Shown: piece after piece, positions 8,754-17,269 of the stretch | Layout of the letters: each line of letters opens with the position of its first letter | How positions within the stretch are numbered: the stretch's first letter is position 1 | NCBI GenBank assembly: GCA_023402075.1 | Contig: JAEXCS010000011.1 | Coordinates: forward strand, 36,112-100,111 | DNA length: 64,000 nucleotides | From: Bacillota bacterium | Lineage (GTDB): Bacteria > Bacillota > Clostridia > Oscillospirales > Oscillospiraceae | Direction: 5' to 3' | Made by a program: the position numbers and the translations under genes | Notes under the pieces: generated by a model | Seen by the model: only the letters and a program-made list of their open reading frames with translations | Told to the model about the DNA's origin: nothing | The model's database searches: none

Positions 8754-9785
8754 ATGGCTTATCATTACGAGAACATCAAGCTGGAAAAGGGCATGTACAA
8801 CAGGGCGGGGAGCAGCTTTTCCCAAACGCTGGAGGAGTTGGACCCCAGTGAAAATTACAGGGGGACCCCGGCGGAGGGGCTGGACGCGTTTCAGCGCCAG
8901 CTCAAGCGCTTTGACATCAAGGTAAAGGGCGCGGGCAGCGACATGGTGGAAAAATTCTTCAAGACCAGCGACTCCGCCGTACTGTTCCCCGAGTTTGTCT
9001 CCCGGGTGGTGCGCCAGGGGATGGAGGAGGAGAGCATTCTGCCCTCCATTACTGCCACGGTGACGAATTTCGAGGGGATGGACTATCGCTCCATTGCATC
9101 CGTACCCACGGAGAAGGAAAAAGAACTCAAGCGTGTGGAGGAGGGGGGCGCGATTCCCGCCACCACCATTCGGACGCAGGAAAATCTGGTGCGGCTGCAC
9201 AAGCGGGGCAGAATGCTGGTGGCCTCTTATGAGGCCATCCGATTCCAGCGGCTGGATCTGTTCTCTGTGACGCTGCGTCAGATTGGCGCTTACATCGGCA
9301 GAATGCATTTGCAGGATGCCATCCGTGTACTGTGCGACGGCGACGGAAACAAAAATCCGGCGAAAACTTACAGCATTGGCACAGCGCCTATTTCCGGAAC
9401 CAAGGGGACGCTGAGCTATGACGCGCTGCTGGAATTCTGGAGCCAGTTTGATCCCTACACCATGAACACCATTTTGGTGGGCGGCGACGTGATGCTGAAG
9501 CTTTTAAAGCTGAGCGAGTTCCAGAATCCCCTGACGGGCCTGAATTTTCAGGGAACCGGAACGCTGACCACTCCGCTTGGCGCAACGCTGCTGAGAACCA
9601 GCGCCATGCCCGCAGGTAAGCTGATTGGTCTTGACAAGGGCTATGCGTTGGAGCAGATTTGCGCCGGAGACGTTTTGGTGGAATATGACAAGCTGATTGA
9701 CCGGCAGATGGAGCGGGCGGCCATTACCTCCATCTCCGGATTTGCAAAGTTGTTTGCCGAGGCAAGCCGGGTACTGGAGATCTGA
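8754..9785 (+). CDS. Major capsid protein (HK97 fold)
   Basis: 343 residues with a strong ribosome site (aaggaggaagaaat). The pattern matches HK97-fold coats of PBSX-like phages: an N-terminal helical part (possible delta domain, residues 1-60), then FFKTSDSAVLFPEFVSRVVRQGMEE, a long E-loop region rich in acidic and basic residues (PTEKEKELKRVEEGG), the spine-helix stretch IGRMHLQDAIRVLCDGDGN and a C-terminal P/A domain ending ISGFAKLFAEASRVLEI. Forms the icosahedral shell. The sequence is intact, so heads could still be made. Confidence 0.88.
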   Translation: MAYHYENIKLEKGMYNRAGSSFSQTLEELDPSENYRGTPAEGLDAFQRQLKRFDIKVKGAGSDMVEKFFKTSDSAVLFPEFVSRVVRQGMEEESILPSITATVTNFEGMDYRSIASVPTEKEKELKRVEEGGAIPATTIRTQENLVRLHKRGRMLVASYEAIRFQRLDLFSVTLRQIGAYIGRMHLQDAIRVLCDGDGNKNPAKTYSIGTAPISGTKGTLSYDALLEFWSQFDPYTMNTILVGGDVMLKLLKLSEFQNPLTGLNFQGTGTLTTPLGATLLRTSAMPAGKLIGLDKGYALEQICAGDVLVEYDKLIDRQMERAAITSISGFAKLFAEASRVLEI

Positions 9786-9826
9786 TAAACTCCAGCGCGC
9801 AAGCGGCGCAGAAGGGAGACACGAGA

Positions 9827-10174
9827 ATGCAGGAGGAGATTTTAACGCTGGCGAGGACCCTCTCCGGTGCAGGAGAGGATGAGGAAACGGCGCTGGCGCT
9901 GCTGTGCGGCGCGGCTGAAAAGGAGTGGGCAGGGAGACTCCGAAAGGGCGTAGAGCCGGAGGAATGCCGGGAGGCATTCCTCTGTGCGGCGGCACTGGTT
10001 GCAGCGGCGGGTCTGTCGGCGGGCCGGGGCGGACTGCGGTTTACGGCGGGGGATGTGTCCGTGACGGAACCGGAGGGCTGCAAGGGTGCTGAGACAATGC
10101 GCCGGGAAGCGGAACGGCTGATGGAGCCTTATGTGACGACGGCGGAGTTTTGCTTTCGGGGGGTGCGGGGATGA
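9827..10174 (+). CDS. Head-tail connector protein (adaptor, gp6-like; putative)
   Basis: 115 residues, alpha-helical, beginning MQEEILTLARTLSGAGEDEETALALLCGAAEKEWAGR and ending with a short hydrophobic segment. Small helical proteins at this place, right after the major capsid gene, are usually the adaptor that plugs onto the portal (HK97 gp6 / SPP1 gp15 type). Stop and next start overlap as ATGA, so translation is probably coupled. Assigned from position, size and helical character; no diagnostic motif. Confidence 0.6.
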   Translation: MQEEILTLARTLSGAGEDEETALALLCGAAEKEWAGRLRKGVEPEECREAFLCAAALVAAAGLSAGRGGLRFTAGDVSVTEPEGCKGAETMRREAERLMEPYVTTAEFCFRGVRG

Positions 10175-10479
10175 CGGGACGGTTGGACCGCATCTTCCGA
10201 AAATACGGACAGGATGTAACGGTGAACGGTGAGGCGGCGCGGGCGTTTTTTCAGCCCGCGAGAGAAATGGAAAAGGTTGCGCCGTTTGCAGTGACTTCTC
10301 TGGGGATGGCGGACGACCGGCGGTGGACCTACCTTGGCAGAATGGAAGTAAGGCTGGGGGAGCGTGTGGAATTTCAGGGACAGGCCTACACGGTGCGCAA
10401 CTGCGAGGAAATACGACTGGGGAAGGAAAACGTCTGCTGGTGGGCCGTTTTGACGGAGCAAAGAAAGGCGGCGGAATGA
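10171..10479 (+). CDS. Head closure / head-tail joining protein (putative)
   Basis: 102 residues from the ATG that overlaps the previous stop (ATGA). Beta-rich sequence with RLDRIFRKYGQDVTVNG at the N-terminus and YTVRNCEEIRLGKENVCWWAVLTEQ at the C-terminus, typical of the short stopper/closure proteins (SPP1 gp16-like; XkdH place in PBSX). It would seal the head after packaging and present the surface for tail joining. Function rests on order in the operon. Confidence 0.58.
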   Translation: MTGRLDRIFRKYGQDVTVNGEAARAFFQPAREMEKVAPFAVTSLGMADDRRWTYLGRMEVRLGERVEFQGQAYTVRNCEEIRLGKENVCWWAVLTEQRKAAE

Positions 10480-10967
10480 ACGGACTGAATCAGGTGCGGG
10501 ATGCGGTGATTAACGTGCTGAAAGGCGCGGGGCTTGCGGCAATATCCGCCTATGAGGGTGCGGCAAGGGAGTATGATGGGCCGGTGGCCTCCGTGGACGT
10601 GGCGGCGGCAGCGGGAAAGTCTGTGGGGCTGAGCGGATATCTCGGCGAGAAGCGGGATGAAAAAACGGGGAGCGTCCGGGAGCTGTATGGAGTGCAGATG
10701 GATGTAACAATTTCCATTGGCGTGCGGGCAGCAAAAGCAGGGGACTGCGAGACGGCAATGGAGGTTGCCGCCGGTGCGTTGCTGGAAAAGCTGCCTTCAG
10801 GGCTGAAGCTGGAGAAAATGAGCTGGAACGGCATCGCGTGGGACAAAGCCACGGGAATGTTTTTACGGAAGGGGAGCGCGGCTTGCAGGGCTGTGTTTCT
10901 GGCGGAGGACCCCGGCGATACGGGGACTTTTCTGGACTTTATTCTGAAAGGGACGATTAAAAAATGA
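10476..10967 (+). CDS. Tail completion / tail terminator protein (putative)
   Basis: 163 residues from the ATG overlapping the previous stop. The N-terminus NGLNQVRDAVINVLKGAGLAAISAYEG and the central strand-like part YGVQMDVTISIGVRA resemble the tail terminator/neck proteins (XkdI position) that cap the tail tube. It precedes the sheath gene and again ends in an ATGA overlap. No catalytic features. An upstream in-frame extension to 10323 lacks a ribosome site and overlaps the previous gene heavily, so it is not used. Confidence 0.58.
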   Translation: MNGLNQVRDAVINVLKGAGLAAISAYEGAAREYDGPVASVDVAAAAGKSVGLSGYLGEKRDEKTGSVRELYGVQMDVTISIGVRAAKAGDCETAMEVAAGALLEKLPSGLKLEKMSWNGIAWDKATGMFLRKGSAACRAVFLAEDPGDTGTFLDFILKGTIKK

Positions 10968-12028
10968 ATATGACGAAGCATGAGCGGCCGGGGGTGTATT
11001 CCTCCTATGACGCGTCCTCCGTGGTGTCTGCCGGGAGCGGGGCCAAGACTGTGGGCGTGGCGGCCAGAGCGGCCAAAGGCGAGGTGGGCGCGGTGGTGAC
11101 GCTGACGGGGTATACCGAGAGCATAAACGCTTTTGGCGAGGACGCGGGCGCGGCGGGAATGAGCGCGATTCTGCGGCTGCTGTTTTTAAACGGTGTGTCT
11201 AAGGTGGTTGCAGTCCGGGTGGCGGACGATGGCGCGGTTTCAGACTATGAGACAGGCTTTGAAGTGCTGGGCGGTGCGGAGGATGTGCGCATTATGGTGT
11301 GCGACAGCACGGATGCTGAGGTCCATCAGGCGCTTCGCACGGCGGTGGAAACGCTGTCTGCGGGACGCAGAGAGCGAATTGCGGTGGTGGGAGCCGTTGG
11401 TGCATCGGTGGCGGAGCTGACGGCTCACGCGGCGGAGCTGAACAGCGAGCGGATGGTACTGACAGGCCCGGACGGCATTGTTGGAGAAGAGACACCCGCG
11501 GGGGTGCTGTGTGCGGCAGCGCTGGCTGGCGCCATGGCAGGGGGAAGCGACCCGGCGGCCCCGCTGAACGGGGCGGCACTGTATGGCTTGAACGGATTGA
11601 GCACAGTTTATGGTGACAACGATATTGACGTACTGGTGCGGGGCGGCGTGACGCCGCTGGAAAGCGTGGCGGGAGTAATTTCTCCTGTGCGGTGCGTGAC
11701 AACCAGAACCACTACGGATGGGGCGGCGGATGCCACATGGCGGGAGCTTGGAACCATCCGGATTGTGGATGACGTGATTCCGGCGGTGAGGTCTTCACTG
11801 CGCAGTAAATTCTCCCGCGTCAAAAATACGGCGCAGAATCGGGGAGCTATCCGGTCGCAGGTGATTGTGGAGCTGGAAAAAAAGCTGGCGGCAGAGATTA
11901 TCGACAGCTACGGCGAGGTAAAGGTGAGCGTATCGGCGGACGACCCCACCGCATGCCTTGTGGAATTCAGTTTTGCGGTGGCCCATGGGCTGAACCAGAT
12001 TTACCTGACTGCCCATATTACGGTGTGA
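10964..12028 (+). CDS. Contractile tail sheath protein
   Basis: 354 residues, shorter than PBSX XkdK (about 466). It begins HERPGVYSSYDASSVVSAGSGAKTVGVAARAAKGEVG, the usual N-terminal signature of sheath proteins, and ends in the conserved domain that interlocks sheath subunits: IRIVDDVIPAVRSSLRSKFSRVKN, then VIVELEKKLAAEIIDSY and EFSFAVAHGLNQIYLTAHI. This identifies the particle as a contractile (myovirus-type) tail. The reduced size suggests that the variable outer domain is small. Coupled by ATGA to the preceding gene; the tube gene follows after 33 bp. Confidence 0.9.
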   Translation: MNMTKHERPGVYSSYDASSVVSAGSGAKTVGVAARAAKGEVGAVVTLTGYTESINAFGEDAGAAGMSAILRLLFLNGVSKVVAVRVADDGAVSDYETGFEVLGGAEDVRIMVCDSTDAEVHQALRTAVETLSAGRRERIAVVGAVGASVAELTAHAAELNSERMVLTGPDGIVGEETPAGVLCAAALAGAMAGGSDPAAPLNGAALYGLNGLSTVYGDNDIDVLVRGGVTPLESVAGVISPVRCVTTRTTTDGAADATWRELGTIRIVDDVIPAVRSSLRSKFSRVKNTAQNRGAIRSQVIVELEKKLAAEIIDSYGEVKVSVSADDPTACLVEFSFAVAHGLNQIYLTAHITV

Positions 12029-12061
12029 GCGGAAAACAAATTTTAAAAAGGAGTGAGAGCC

Positions 12062-12451
12062 ATGGAGGTTATGGGATTTCCTACCAGCGCAGACATCTAT
12101 TTGGAGCTGAACGGAAAAAAAGTGGCGGTGGTGCAAAGCTACACCGCCAAGGCCAGCAAGACCAGCAAAAATGTGGAGGCTTTTGGCGAGCGGGAGCCGG
12201 TGGGTACCATCGGGGGACAGAGCAAATACACGCTGGAGCTGACAAGACTGTACGCCACCGACGACGCAATTTCCGACGGAATCAATTTTTACGAGCTTAG
12301 CGATTTTTCGCTGGTGATTTGCAAGCCGGATCGGAAGATCATCTATTCGGGCTGCCAATGGAGCACGATCTCCGAGCAGGGCGAGCTGGACGCCATGGTG
12401 GCAGAAAAAATCACCGTTGTGGCTTCCCGGCGCATTGAGACGACGGCATGA
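12062..12451 (+). CDS. Tail tube protein (XkdM-like)
   Basis: 129 residues; start at the ATG after aaaaaggagtgagagcc. Contains the typical tube pattern: MGFPTSADIYLELNGKKVAVVQSYTAKASKTSK, a GEREPVGTIGGQSKYTLELTRLYAT segment, and a C-terminal ISEQGELDAMVAEKITVVASRR. Hexameric rings of this protein form the inner tube through which DNA passes. Overlaps the next gene by ATGA. Confidence 0.85.
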   Translation: MEVMGFPTSADIYLELNGKKVAVVQSYTAKASKTSKNVEAFGEREPVGTIGGQSKYTLELTRLYATDDAISDGINFYELSDFSLVICKPDRKIIYSGCQWSTISEQGELDAMVAEKITVVASRRIETTA

Positions 12452-12762
12452 AAACGGCACCCGACAGACTGACACCGCTTCCTGCGGGACGGCTGCTGTG
12501 CATTTGGCGGGAGGTGGCCGCACAGGAGGACAACGAGACGGTACGGGGGCTTTTATGCAACGCGAGGGTATTGGCGGAAAGCTGTTTTCTTGGAGAAGCG
12601 CCGCTGTTTGAAAGCGCGGAGGCGGTGCTGGAGGAGCTGACGGCGGGAGAGATGGAAACGCTTGTAAGGCATCTGGCGGGGGCAAAAATTGCGGTTCCAG
12701 CCGGGGTGAATGCCGGATTTGACCTGGAGCGGTTCCGCGCCATGCGGGAGGAACGGGCATGA
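12448..12762 (+). CDS. Tail assembly chaperone (XkdN-like, putative)
   Basis: 104 residues, mostly helical and acidic, located between the tube gene and the gene that should encode the tape measure, which is the place of XkdN/gpG-type assembly chaperones. Contains LPAGRLLCIWREVAAQEDNETVRGLL and ELTAGEMETLVRHLAGA. Such proteins coat the tape measure during tail assembly and are often extended by a -1 frameshift. I saw no obvious slippery run near its end; it simply overlaps the next start as ATGA. Confidence 0.62.
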   Translation: MKTAPDRLTPLPAGRLLCIWREVAAQEDNETVRGLLCNARVLAESCFLGEAPLFESAEAVLEELTAGEMETLVRHLAGAKIAVPAGVNAGFDLERFRAMREERA

Positions 12763-13313
12763 ACTACATCGAAGAGACGCTGCGGCGGCAGGCGGCGGCA
12801 TTTGCCGTTTTGCTGAGCGGAGGGCAGAGTCTCGGAGAAGACGCGGAAAAGTGGACGGGGGACAGCAGGGATGCGGGGATGCAGAGCAACAACGGGAAGG
12901 GTGCTCTTCGCGTCCTTCCCCAACATCTTCTTCCTCCAACCCACCTCCGCACCAAAGAGCCGGGACGGGGACAGCGTTTCCCGGGAGAAATGGAAGAATG
13001 GAATCAAGTGCTGGCAAGGCAGGGAAAAGGACGGCTTTATCAGGTGACGGGGACACAGGAACCAATGGCTGCGGAGAATTTTCCGGCGCGGAGCATTCCG
13101 GAAAAATTTATAAAAAAGAGTCTTGGCGGCGTGGAGACAGAGTCAGGCTTTGGAGACACAGGGGGTCGTTGGTTTAGAGATACTTTTTCCGCGAGAGAAG
13201 AAGATGACCCCCAAACCGTGCTGGTGATGGACGGGGGCGTATCCGCCGGGGAGCTGTCCCGGACATTTCAGCGGGATGCAAGGCGGTATGACGGCGGATA
13301 TCCGCTGTATTGA
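12759..13313 (+). CDS. Unknown protein in the tape-measure position (184 aa)
   Basis: In PBSX-type operons a tape-measure protein of 600-1300 residues lies between the chaperone and the LysM protein. Here the only gene is this 184-residue one. It starts MNYIEETLRRQAAAFAVLLSGG, continues as a low-complexity, polar and glycine-rich chain without hydrophobic helices, and ends with VSAGELSRTFQRDARRYDGGYPLY, an ending I associate with small tail proteins of clostridial prophages. It does not look like a tape measure. It may be an unrelated tail protein, a fusion left after deletion of a tape-measure gene, or a drastically shortened ruler. Start overlaps the previous stop (ATGA). Confidence 0.6.
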   Translation: MNYIEETLRRQAAAFAVLLSGGQSLGEDAEKWTGDSRDAGMQSNNGKGALRVLPQHLLPPTHLRTKEPGRGQRFPGEMEEWNQVLARQGKGRLYQVTGTQEPMAAENFPARSIPEKFIKKSLGGVETESGFGDTGGRWFRDTFSAREEDDPQTVLVMDGGVSAGELSRTFQRDARRYDGGYPLY

Positions 13314-13333
13314 GACAGGAGAGGTGAGATGGC

Positions 13334-13909
13334 GTGGAACTGACGCCGATGCGGTATAAGGGATATGTGTGGCCCCACAATCCGGAGACATATTCCGTTA
13401 CATGGCAGAAAAAGATTGCGGTGCACAAGGTGCCCTTCGGGCGGTACTGCATGCAGGAGTTGGGGCCGGGGCATCGGGTGATGCGGGGACAGGGGGCGTT
13501 TATGGGAGCAAACGCCTATCAGGAATTTCAAAAGCTGGCGGCTGTGTTTGAGCAGGATGGGTCGGGGCTGCTGGTGCATCCCGTGTGGCAGGCGGCGGAG
13601 GCGTATTTTGTGTCTTTGCAGCTAACGGAAGAGCCGCAGCCGGATTTCGTGGGATACGCATTTGAGTTTTGGGAGGACAGCCGGCAGAGCACGTCCCTTA
13701 CGGCAGCGGTTACGGCCGCCAAGAATACCGAGACGGCGAGCACTGGAAAGAGCGCGGACTCCGCCGTATGGTACACAGTGAAAAAGGGAGACACACTGTG
13801 GGGGATTGCAAAGCGATACGGCGTTACGCTTCAGAGCCTGATTGCGGCAAATCCCCAGATTAAAAATCCAAACCTTATTTACGCGGGAAATCAGGTGCGG
13901 GTGAAATGA
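13334..13909 (+). CDS. Baseplate protein with C-terminal LysM domain (XkdP-like)
   Basis: 191 residues, GTG start after gacaggagaggtgagatggc. Residues 1-115 resemble the N-terminal domain of tail/baseplate proteins (GYVWPHNPETYSVTWQKK..., then GAFMGANAYQEFQKLAAVFEQDG). After a Thr/Ala/Ser linker, residues about 145-191 form one LysM repeat (WYTVKKGDTLWGIAKRYGVTLQSL, then NPNLIYAGNQVRVK). It corresponds to XkdP of PBSX and T4 gp53-type wedge proteins that use LysM to pack in the baseplate. Overlaps the hub gene by ATGA. Confidence 0.82.
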   Translation: MELTPMRYKGYVWPHNPETYSVTWQKKIAVHKVPFGRYCMQELGPGHRVMRGQGAFMGANAYQEFQKLAAVFEQDGSGLLVHPVWQAAEAYFVSLQLTEEPQPDFVGYAFEFWEDSRQSTSLTAAVTAAKNTETASTGKSADSAVWYTVKKGDTLWGIAKRYGVTLQSLIAANPQIKNPNLIYAGNQVRVK

Positions 13910-14847
13910 CGGGAAGAATTACGACGTGCGACCACCGAGTGTTTGATTTGCCTGCGCTGCTGACCTGGGACGTAGCCTATACGGGCACCGTGCCCTGCGA
14001 CAGCTTTGCGGTGACGTGTCTTTATTCGGCGGAAATGGAACCGGTACTGCGGCAAGCGGCGGGATTTACGCTGATGGACGGGGAAACTGTGCTGCTGCGA
14101 GGCATTGTGGATGAGTATGAGATTCGCCAGACAGAGGAGGGCCTCAGCGCGCTGGTGGCAGGACGGGGCTATGCGGCCCGGCTGCTGGACAACGAGGCGC
14201 AAGCTGCCGCTTATCAGGGAGCCACATTGGAGGAAATCGTCAGAAATCATGTGACGCCTTATGGGATTCCCTGTGACAAAACAGCAAGTATTAGCAGCGG
14301 CGGCGAAATGTACACGGTGGCGGCGGGAAGCAGCCAATGGAGGGCGCTGGCGGACTTTTGCAAAACCTATGGCGGTTTTACGCCAAGCTTTGACCGGTTT
14401 GGCCGGCTATGGGCGGACAAGGCGAAAGAGGGAAAAACGTTTGAGATTACGGATTCATCAAACATTTTATCCCTTGTAAAACGGGAAGATCACTACGGTG
14501 TGTTGTCAGAGATACTGGTAATCGACAAGACAAGAAACCAGACGTACAGTGTGCGCAACGAGGAATGGATTGCCCGGGGCGGACAGTGCCGCCGGGTTCT
14601 GTACACGCCGGGACAAAGCACCTGGGCCAAAATGCGCTATACCGGGGAGTATCAAATTGCGCGGTCCAGAGAGGATGAGATTTCCGTGGAAGTGACGCTG
14701 GCGGGGGGCTTTCTGGCGTTTCCCGGAGACGTGGCCGTCTTGAAGCTGAAACGAATGGGCCTGACGGGGGCCTATCGCGTGGCAGAGGCCAGAACCCGGG
14801 CTGACGGTGGCGGAGAATCCGTTACGCTGACGCTACGTGAGAAATGA
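13906..14847 (+). CDS. Baseplate hub protein (XkdQ/gpD-like)
   Basis: 313 residues. Has the barrel-like N-terminus of hub proteins (FAVTCLYSAEMEPVLRQAAGFTLMDGETVLLRGIVDEYEI), the segment ARGYAARLLDNEAQAAAYQG and a middle FCKTYGGFTPSFDRFGRLW, all typical of XkdQ/late-control gpD proteins that join the tube end to the baseplate. No lysozyme or peptidase domain is attached. Translationally coupled to the LysM gene by ATGA. Confidence 0.82.
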   Translation: MTGRITTCDHRVFDLPALLTWDVAYTGTVPCDSFAVTCLYSAEMEPVLRQAAGFTLMDGETVLLRGIVDEYEIRQTEEGLSALVAGRGYAARLLDNEAQAAAYQGATLEEIVRNHVTPYGIPCDKTASISSGGEMYTVAAGSSQWRALADFCKTYGGFTPSFDRFGRLWADKAKEGKTFEITDSSNILSLVKREDHYGVLSEILVIDKTRNQTYSVRNEEWIARGGQCRRVLYTPGQSTWAKMRYTGEYQIARSREDEISVEVTLAGGFLAFPGDVAVLKLKRMGLTGAYRVAEARTRADGGGESVTLTLREK

Positions 14848-14871
14848 TCCGGGTAAAGAGGAGGGAAAACA

Positions 14872-15288
14872 ATGTGGTTATCAAAGCAGACGAGGCCGGA
14901 GGTCTCTCCTGCCGGGGCTGATTTGGGTGTGACAAGTATTTCCGGAGAGCGCGCGGGCGTAGTCACCAAAGGCGAGGTGCGGGCGCTTCCGGTTTACGGG
15001 CCGGGAGGGTATGCGTGGCGGCCCGCTGCGGGAGAGACGGTGCTGGTCATTAAGGGCGGAACCGGCGGAGAGGAGTCCTGCGTGGCAGGTGCAAAGCAGA
15101 CGGATGCACCTGCCGGGCTTTGTCCCGGAGAGGTTTATATCCACGCCAAAGGCGCCAGTGTGTATCTCAAAAATGATGGAACGGTGGAGCTGCGGGGCAG
15201 CATTGTCCTGTCGGGACAGGTGGAGATAAACGGTGGGCTGCGCGTAAACGGGGAGCCCTATCTACCCTGCAAGTGCGGGGAGGAATAG
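14872..15288 (+). CDS. Baseplate spike protein (gpV/gp45-like)
   Basis: 138 residues from the ATG following aagaggagggaaaaca. An OB-like start (VTKGEVRALPVYGPGGYAWRPAAGETVLVIKGG) leads into a short beta-helix-type segment (VYIHAKGASVYLKNDGTVELRGSIVLSGQVEINGGLRVNG), as in gpV/gp45 spikes. The C-terminus ends LPCKCGEE; two cysteines there could hold a metal at the tip, in place of the HxH iron site of P2 gpV. The spike pierces the target envelope on contraction. Short, fitting a Gram-positive target. Confidence 0.8.
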   Translation: MWLSKQTRPEVSPAGADLGVTSISGERAGVVTKGEVRALPVYGPGGYAWRPAAGETVLVIKGGTGGEESCVAGAKQTDAPAGLCPGEVYIHAKGASVYLKNDGTVELRGSIVLSGQVEINGGLRVNGEPYLPCKCGEE

Positions 15289-15290
15289 GA

Positions 15291-15629
15291 ATGACAGAAC
15301 TGAAAATCAGAAACGGGGATTATGTGGCCGACGGCGTTGGCGGGACGGTTCGAGTGAAGGGCCGGGACGCGCTGCTGCAAAGAGTTTTGTTCCGACTGAC
15401 GGCAAGACGGGGCGGGTTTCCGTTTTTGGAAAATGTGGGCAGCACGCTGTATGCACTGGGAGGCGAGACGCCTTCCCGTCGGCAAAGCGCGGCGGAAGCG
15501 GCGGTGGCACAGGCGCTGTCGGAGGAACAAAACCTGCGCGTGGAGAAGGTGGAGCTGGACGGAAGCCGACTGGCGGTGCGGATGAACTATGAAGGGGAGG
15601 AGCTGAATCTGCAGCTTACGGTGCGGTGA
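15291..15629 (+). CDS. Baseplate wedge protein (gp25/gpW-like, XkdS-like)
   Basis: 112 residues; start at the ATG behind ggggaggaatagga. The conserved gp25 core is visible: LLQRVLFRLTARRGGFPFLENVGSTLYAL, containing the Arg-Xn-Glu pattern of wedge proteins. It links the sheath to the baseplate and is essential for contractile tails. Followed after 12 bp by the J-type wedge gene. Confidence 0.82.
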   Translation: MTELKIRNGDYVADGVGGTVRVKGRDALLQRVLFRLTARRGGFPFLENVGSTLYALGGETPSRRQSAAEAAVAQALSEEQNLRVEKVELDGSRLAVRMNYEGEELNLQLTVR

Positions 15630-15641
15630 CAGGAGTAAAAC

Positions 15642-16700
15642 ATGAGGACAACAGATGAAATTTTTCAGGAGCTGCTTTCGGCATTTCGGGAGCGGTCCGG
15701 TTATGGAGCGGAGGACGCTTGCGATCTGGCAGTGCGGCTGTATGCGGTGGCGGCGCAGGTGCAGGCGCTGGAATGTCAGGCCGACTGGGTGCTGAACCAG
15801 AGCTTTCCCCAGACGGCCCAAGGCGTTTATCTGGACGACCACGCGGCTATGCGGGGGATTGCCCGTCAGGCGGCGGCAAAAGCGGGAGGCACACTTCGAT
15901 TTTCTGTGACAGACGCTCCGGTGCAGGATTTGAGCATTCCCATGGGAAGTGTGTGCATGACGGAGGGAGGAGTGCGCTTTCAGACCACAAGGGCGGCGGT
16001 GCTTGCGGCGGGAACACTGACGGCGGACGTACCCGCTGAGGCGCTGGAGCCGGGGGGCAGCAGCAATGCAGCAGCTTGGAGCGTGACAGTGATGGCGGCA
16101 TGCCCAATGGGAATTACTGCCTGCACAAATCCGACGGCATTTTCCGGAGGGGCTGATGAAGAGAGCGACGAGGCACTTCGTGTACGGGTGCTGGACAGCT
16201 TTGAGCGTCTGCCAAACGGGGCAAACGCTGCCTTTTACGAGGAACAGGCACTGCGGCATCAGGGTGTTGCGGCAGCGGTGGCTGTGGGAAGGGCACGGGG
16301 CATCGGCACGGTGGATGTGTACATCGCAAAGTCGTCGGGGCTGCCGGATGCGGCGCTGCTGGGTGCGGTAGAAGCCGATTTGCAGGCCAAAAGAGAAATT
16401 GCCGTGGACGTGCGGGTGCTGGCTCCGGAGGAGCGTCGCTTGGATGTGACGGTGGAGCTGGACGTAGGTGAAAACGGGAATTTTCCTGTGGTGAAGAGCG
16501 CGGCTGAGCGGGCAATTGCCGGATGGCTTACGGGAAAGCTGCTGGGAAAGCCTATTCTTCTGGCGGAGCTTGGCCAACTGATCTATGGCGTGGACGGTGT
16601 AAAAAACTATCATATTCTGGCCCCTTCCGCAGACCGGCAGGGGAGCGCCACGATTCTGTATACGCTGGGGGAACTGTGCGTGACGGAAATGGGGGCGTGA
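15642..16700 (+). CDS. Baseplate wedge protein J (gp47-like, XkdT-like)
   Basis: 352 residues. Contains the baseplate_J hallmarks: QTAQGVYLDDHAAMRGIARQAAAKAGGTLRF near the N-terminus, a central beta domain, GGADEESDEALRVRVLDSF and the C-terminal LAELGQLIYGVDGVKNYHIL. Together with gp25 and the I-type protein it forms the wedge that triggers contraction. Intact. Two bp separate it from the next gene. Confidence 0.9.
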   Translation: MRTTDEIFQELLSAFRERSGYGAEDACDLAVRLYAVAAQVQALECQADWVLNQSFPQTAQGVYLDDHAAMRGIARQAAAKAGGTLRFSVTDAPVQDLSIPMGSVCMTEGGVRFQTTRAAVLAAGTLTADVPAEALEPGGSSNAAAWSVTVMAACPMGITACTNPTAFSGGADEESDEALRVRVLDSFERLPNGANAAFYEEQALRHQGVAAAVAVGRARGIGTVDVYIAKSSGLPDAALLGAVEADLQAKREIAVDVRVLAPEERRLDVTVELDVGENGNFPVVKSAAERAIAGWLTGKLLGKPILLAELGQLIYGVDGVKNYHILAPSADRQGSATILYTLGELCVTEMGA

Positions 16701-16701
16701 C

Positions 16702-17268
16702 ATGGCAGGATATGCAGCGCATTTAAAAAACCTGCTGGCGCCCTTGAGCATTTACGATCTCCGCGACGCGACACTGAGCGAAAGTGAATTGTTTGCGCAG
16801 GGCGAGGGGCTGGATCAAATTTCTGACCGCCTTGAATATATTGAGCGGGAAACGCTGACAGGCACGGCAGAGGGCGAGGGACTGCTTCGGCGGGAGGAGC
16901 TGTTTGCAAGAAAGCCCGCAGCAAACACCGTTGCCCTTCGGCGGAACGCCATCGCGGCGCTGATGCAGATTGATGCGGACAGCTTTTCACTGGACGCAAT
17001 TAACCGAACCATCAGCGGCTGCGGCATCAAGGCCCTGGCGCAGGAAATGGGGGGCGGCCACATCCGGGTAATTTTTCCGGAGGTGGGAGGAATTCCAGAG
17101 GAATTTCAGCAGATTCAAAAAATTGTACTGGACATCATTCCCTGCCATCTGGAAACGGAATTTTACTTCCGCTATATGCTCTGGTCGGAGTGTGAGGATT
17201 ACGGCTGGACGTGGAATGGAGTGGAGTCGGCGGCACATACATGGCACAGCTTTGAGTTGGCGGTGTAA
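16702..17268 (+). CDS. Phage tail protein I / YmfQ-like (XkdU position)
   Basis: 188 residues. The N-terminal part LLAPLSIYDLRDATLSESELFAQGEGLDQISDRLEYIERETL and the C-terminal HIRVIFPEVGGIPEEFQQIQKIVLDIIPCHLETEFYFRYMLW match the DUF2313/YmfQ or P2 gpI class that attaches fibres to the wedge. In complete phages fibre genes follow; here the next genes are already lysis genes, so the receptor-binding protein is missing or encoded elsewhere. Confidence 0.8.
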   Translation: MAGYAAHLKNLLAPLSIYDLRDATLSESELFAQGEGLDQISDRLEYIERETLTGTAEGEGLLRREELFARKPAANTVALRRNAIAALMQIDADSFSLDAINRTISGCGIKALAQEMGGGHIRVIFPEVGGIPEEFQQIQKIVLDIIPCHLETEFYFRYMLWSECEDYGWTWNGVESAAHTWHSFELAV

Positions 17269-17269
17269 T

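Noticed and set aside
8178..9308. Leftward open frame (376 codons) opposite the capsid region
   Set aside because: Covers the capsid and decoration genes in antisense; His/Leu-rich translation without recognisable features.
15258..16751. Long leftward open frame (497 codons) opposite baseplate genes
   Set aside because: Shadow of the gp25 and J genes, which carry clear family motifs; no start signal.
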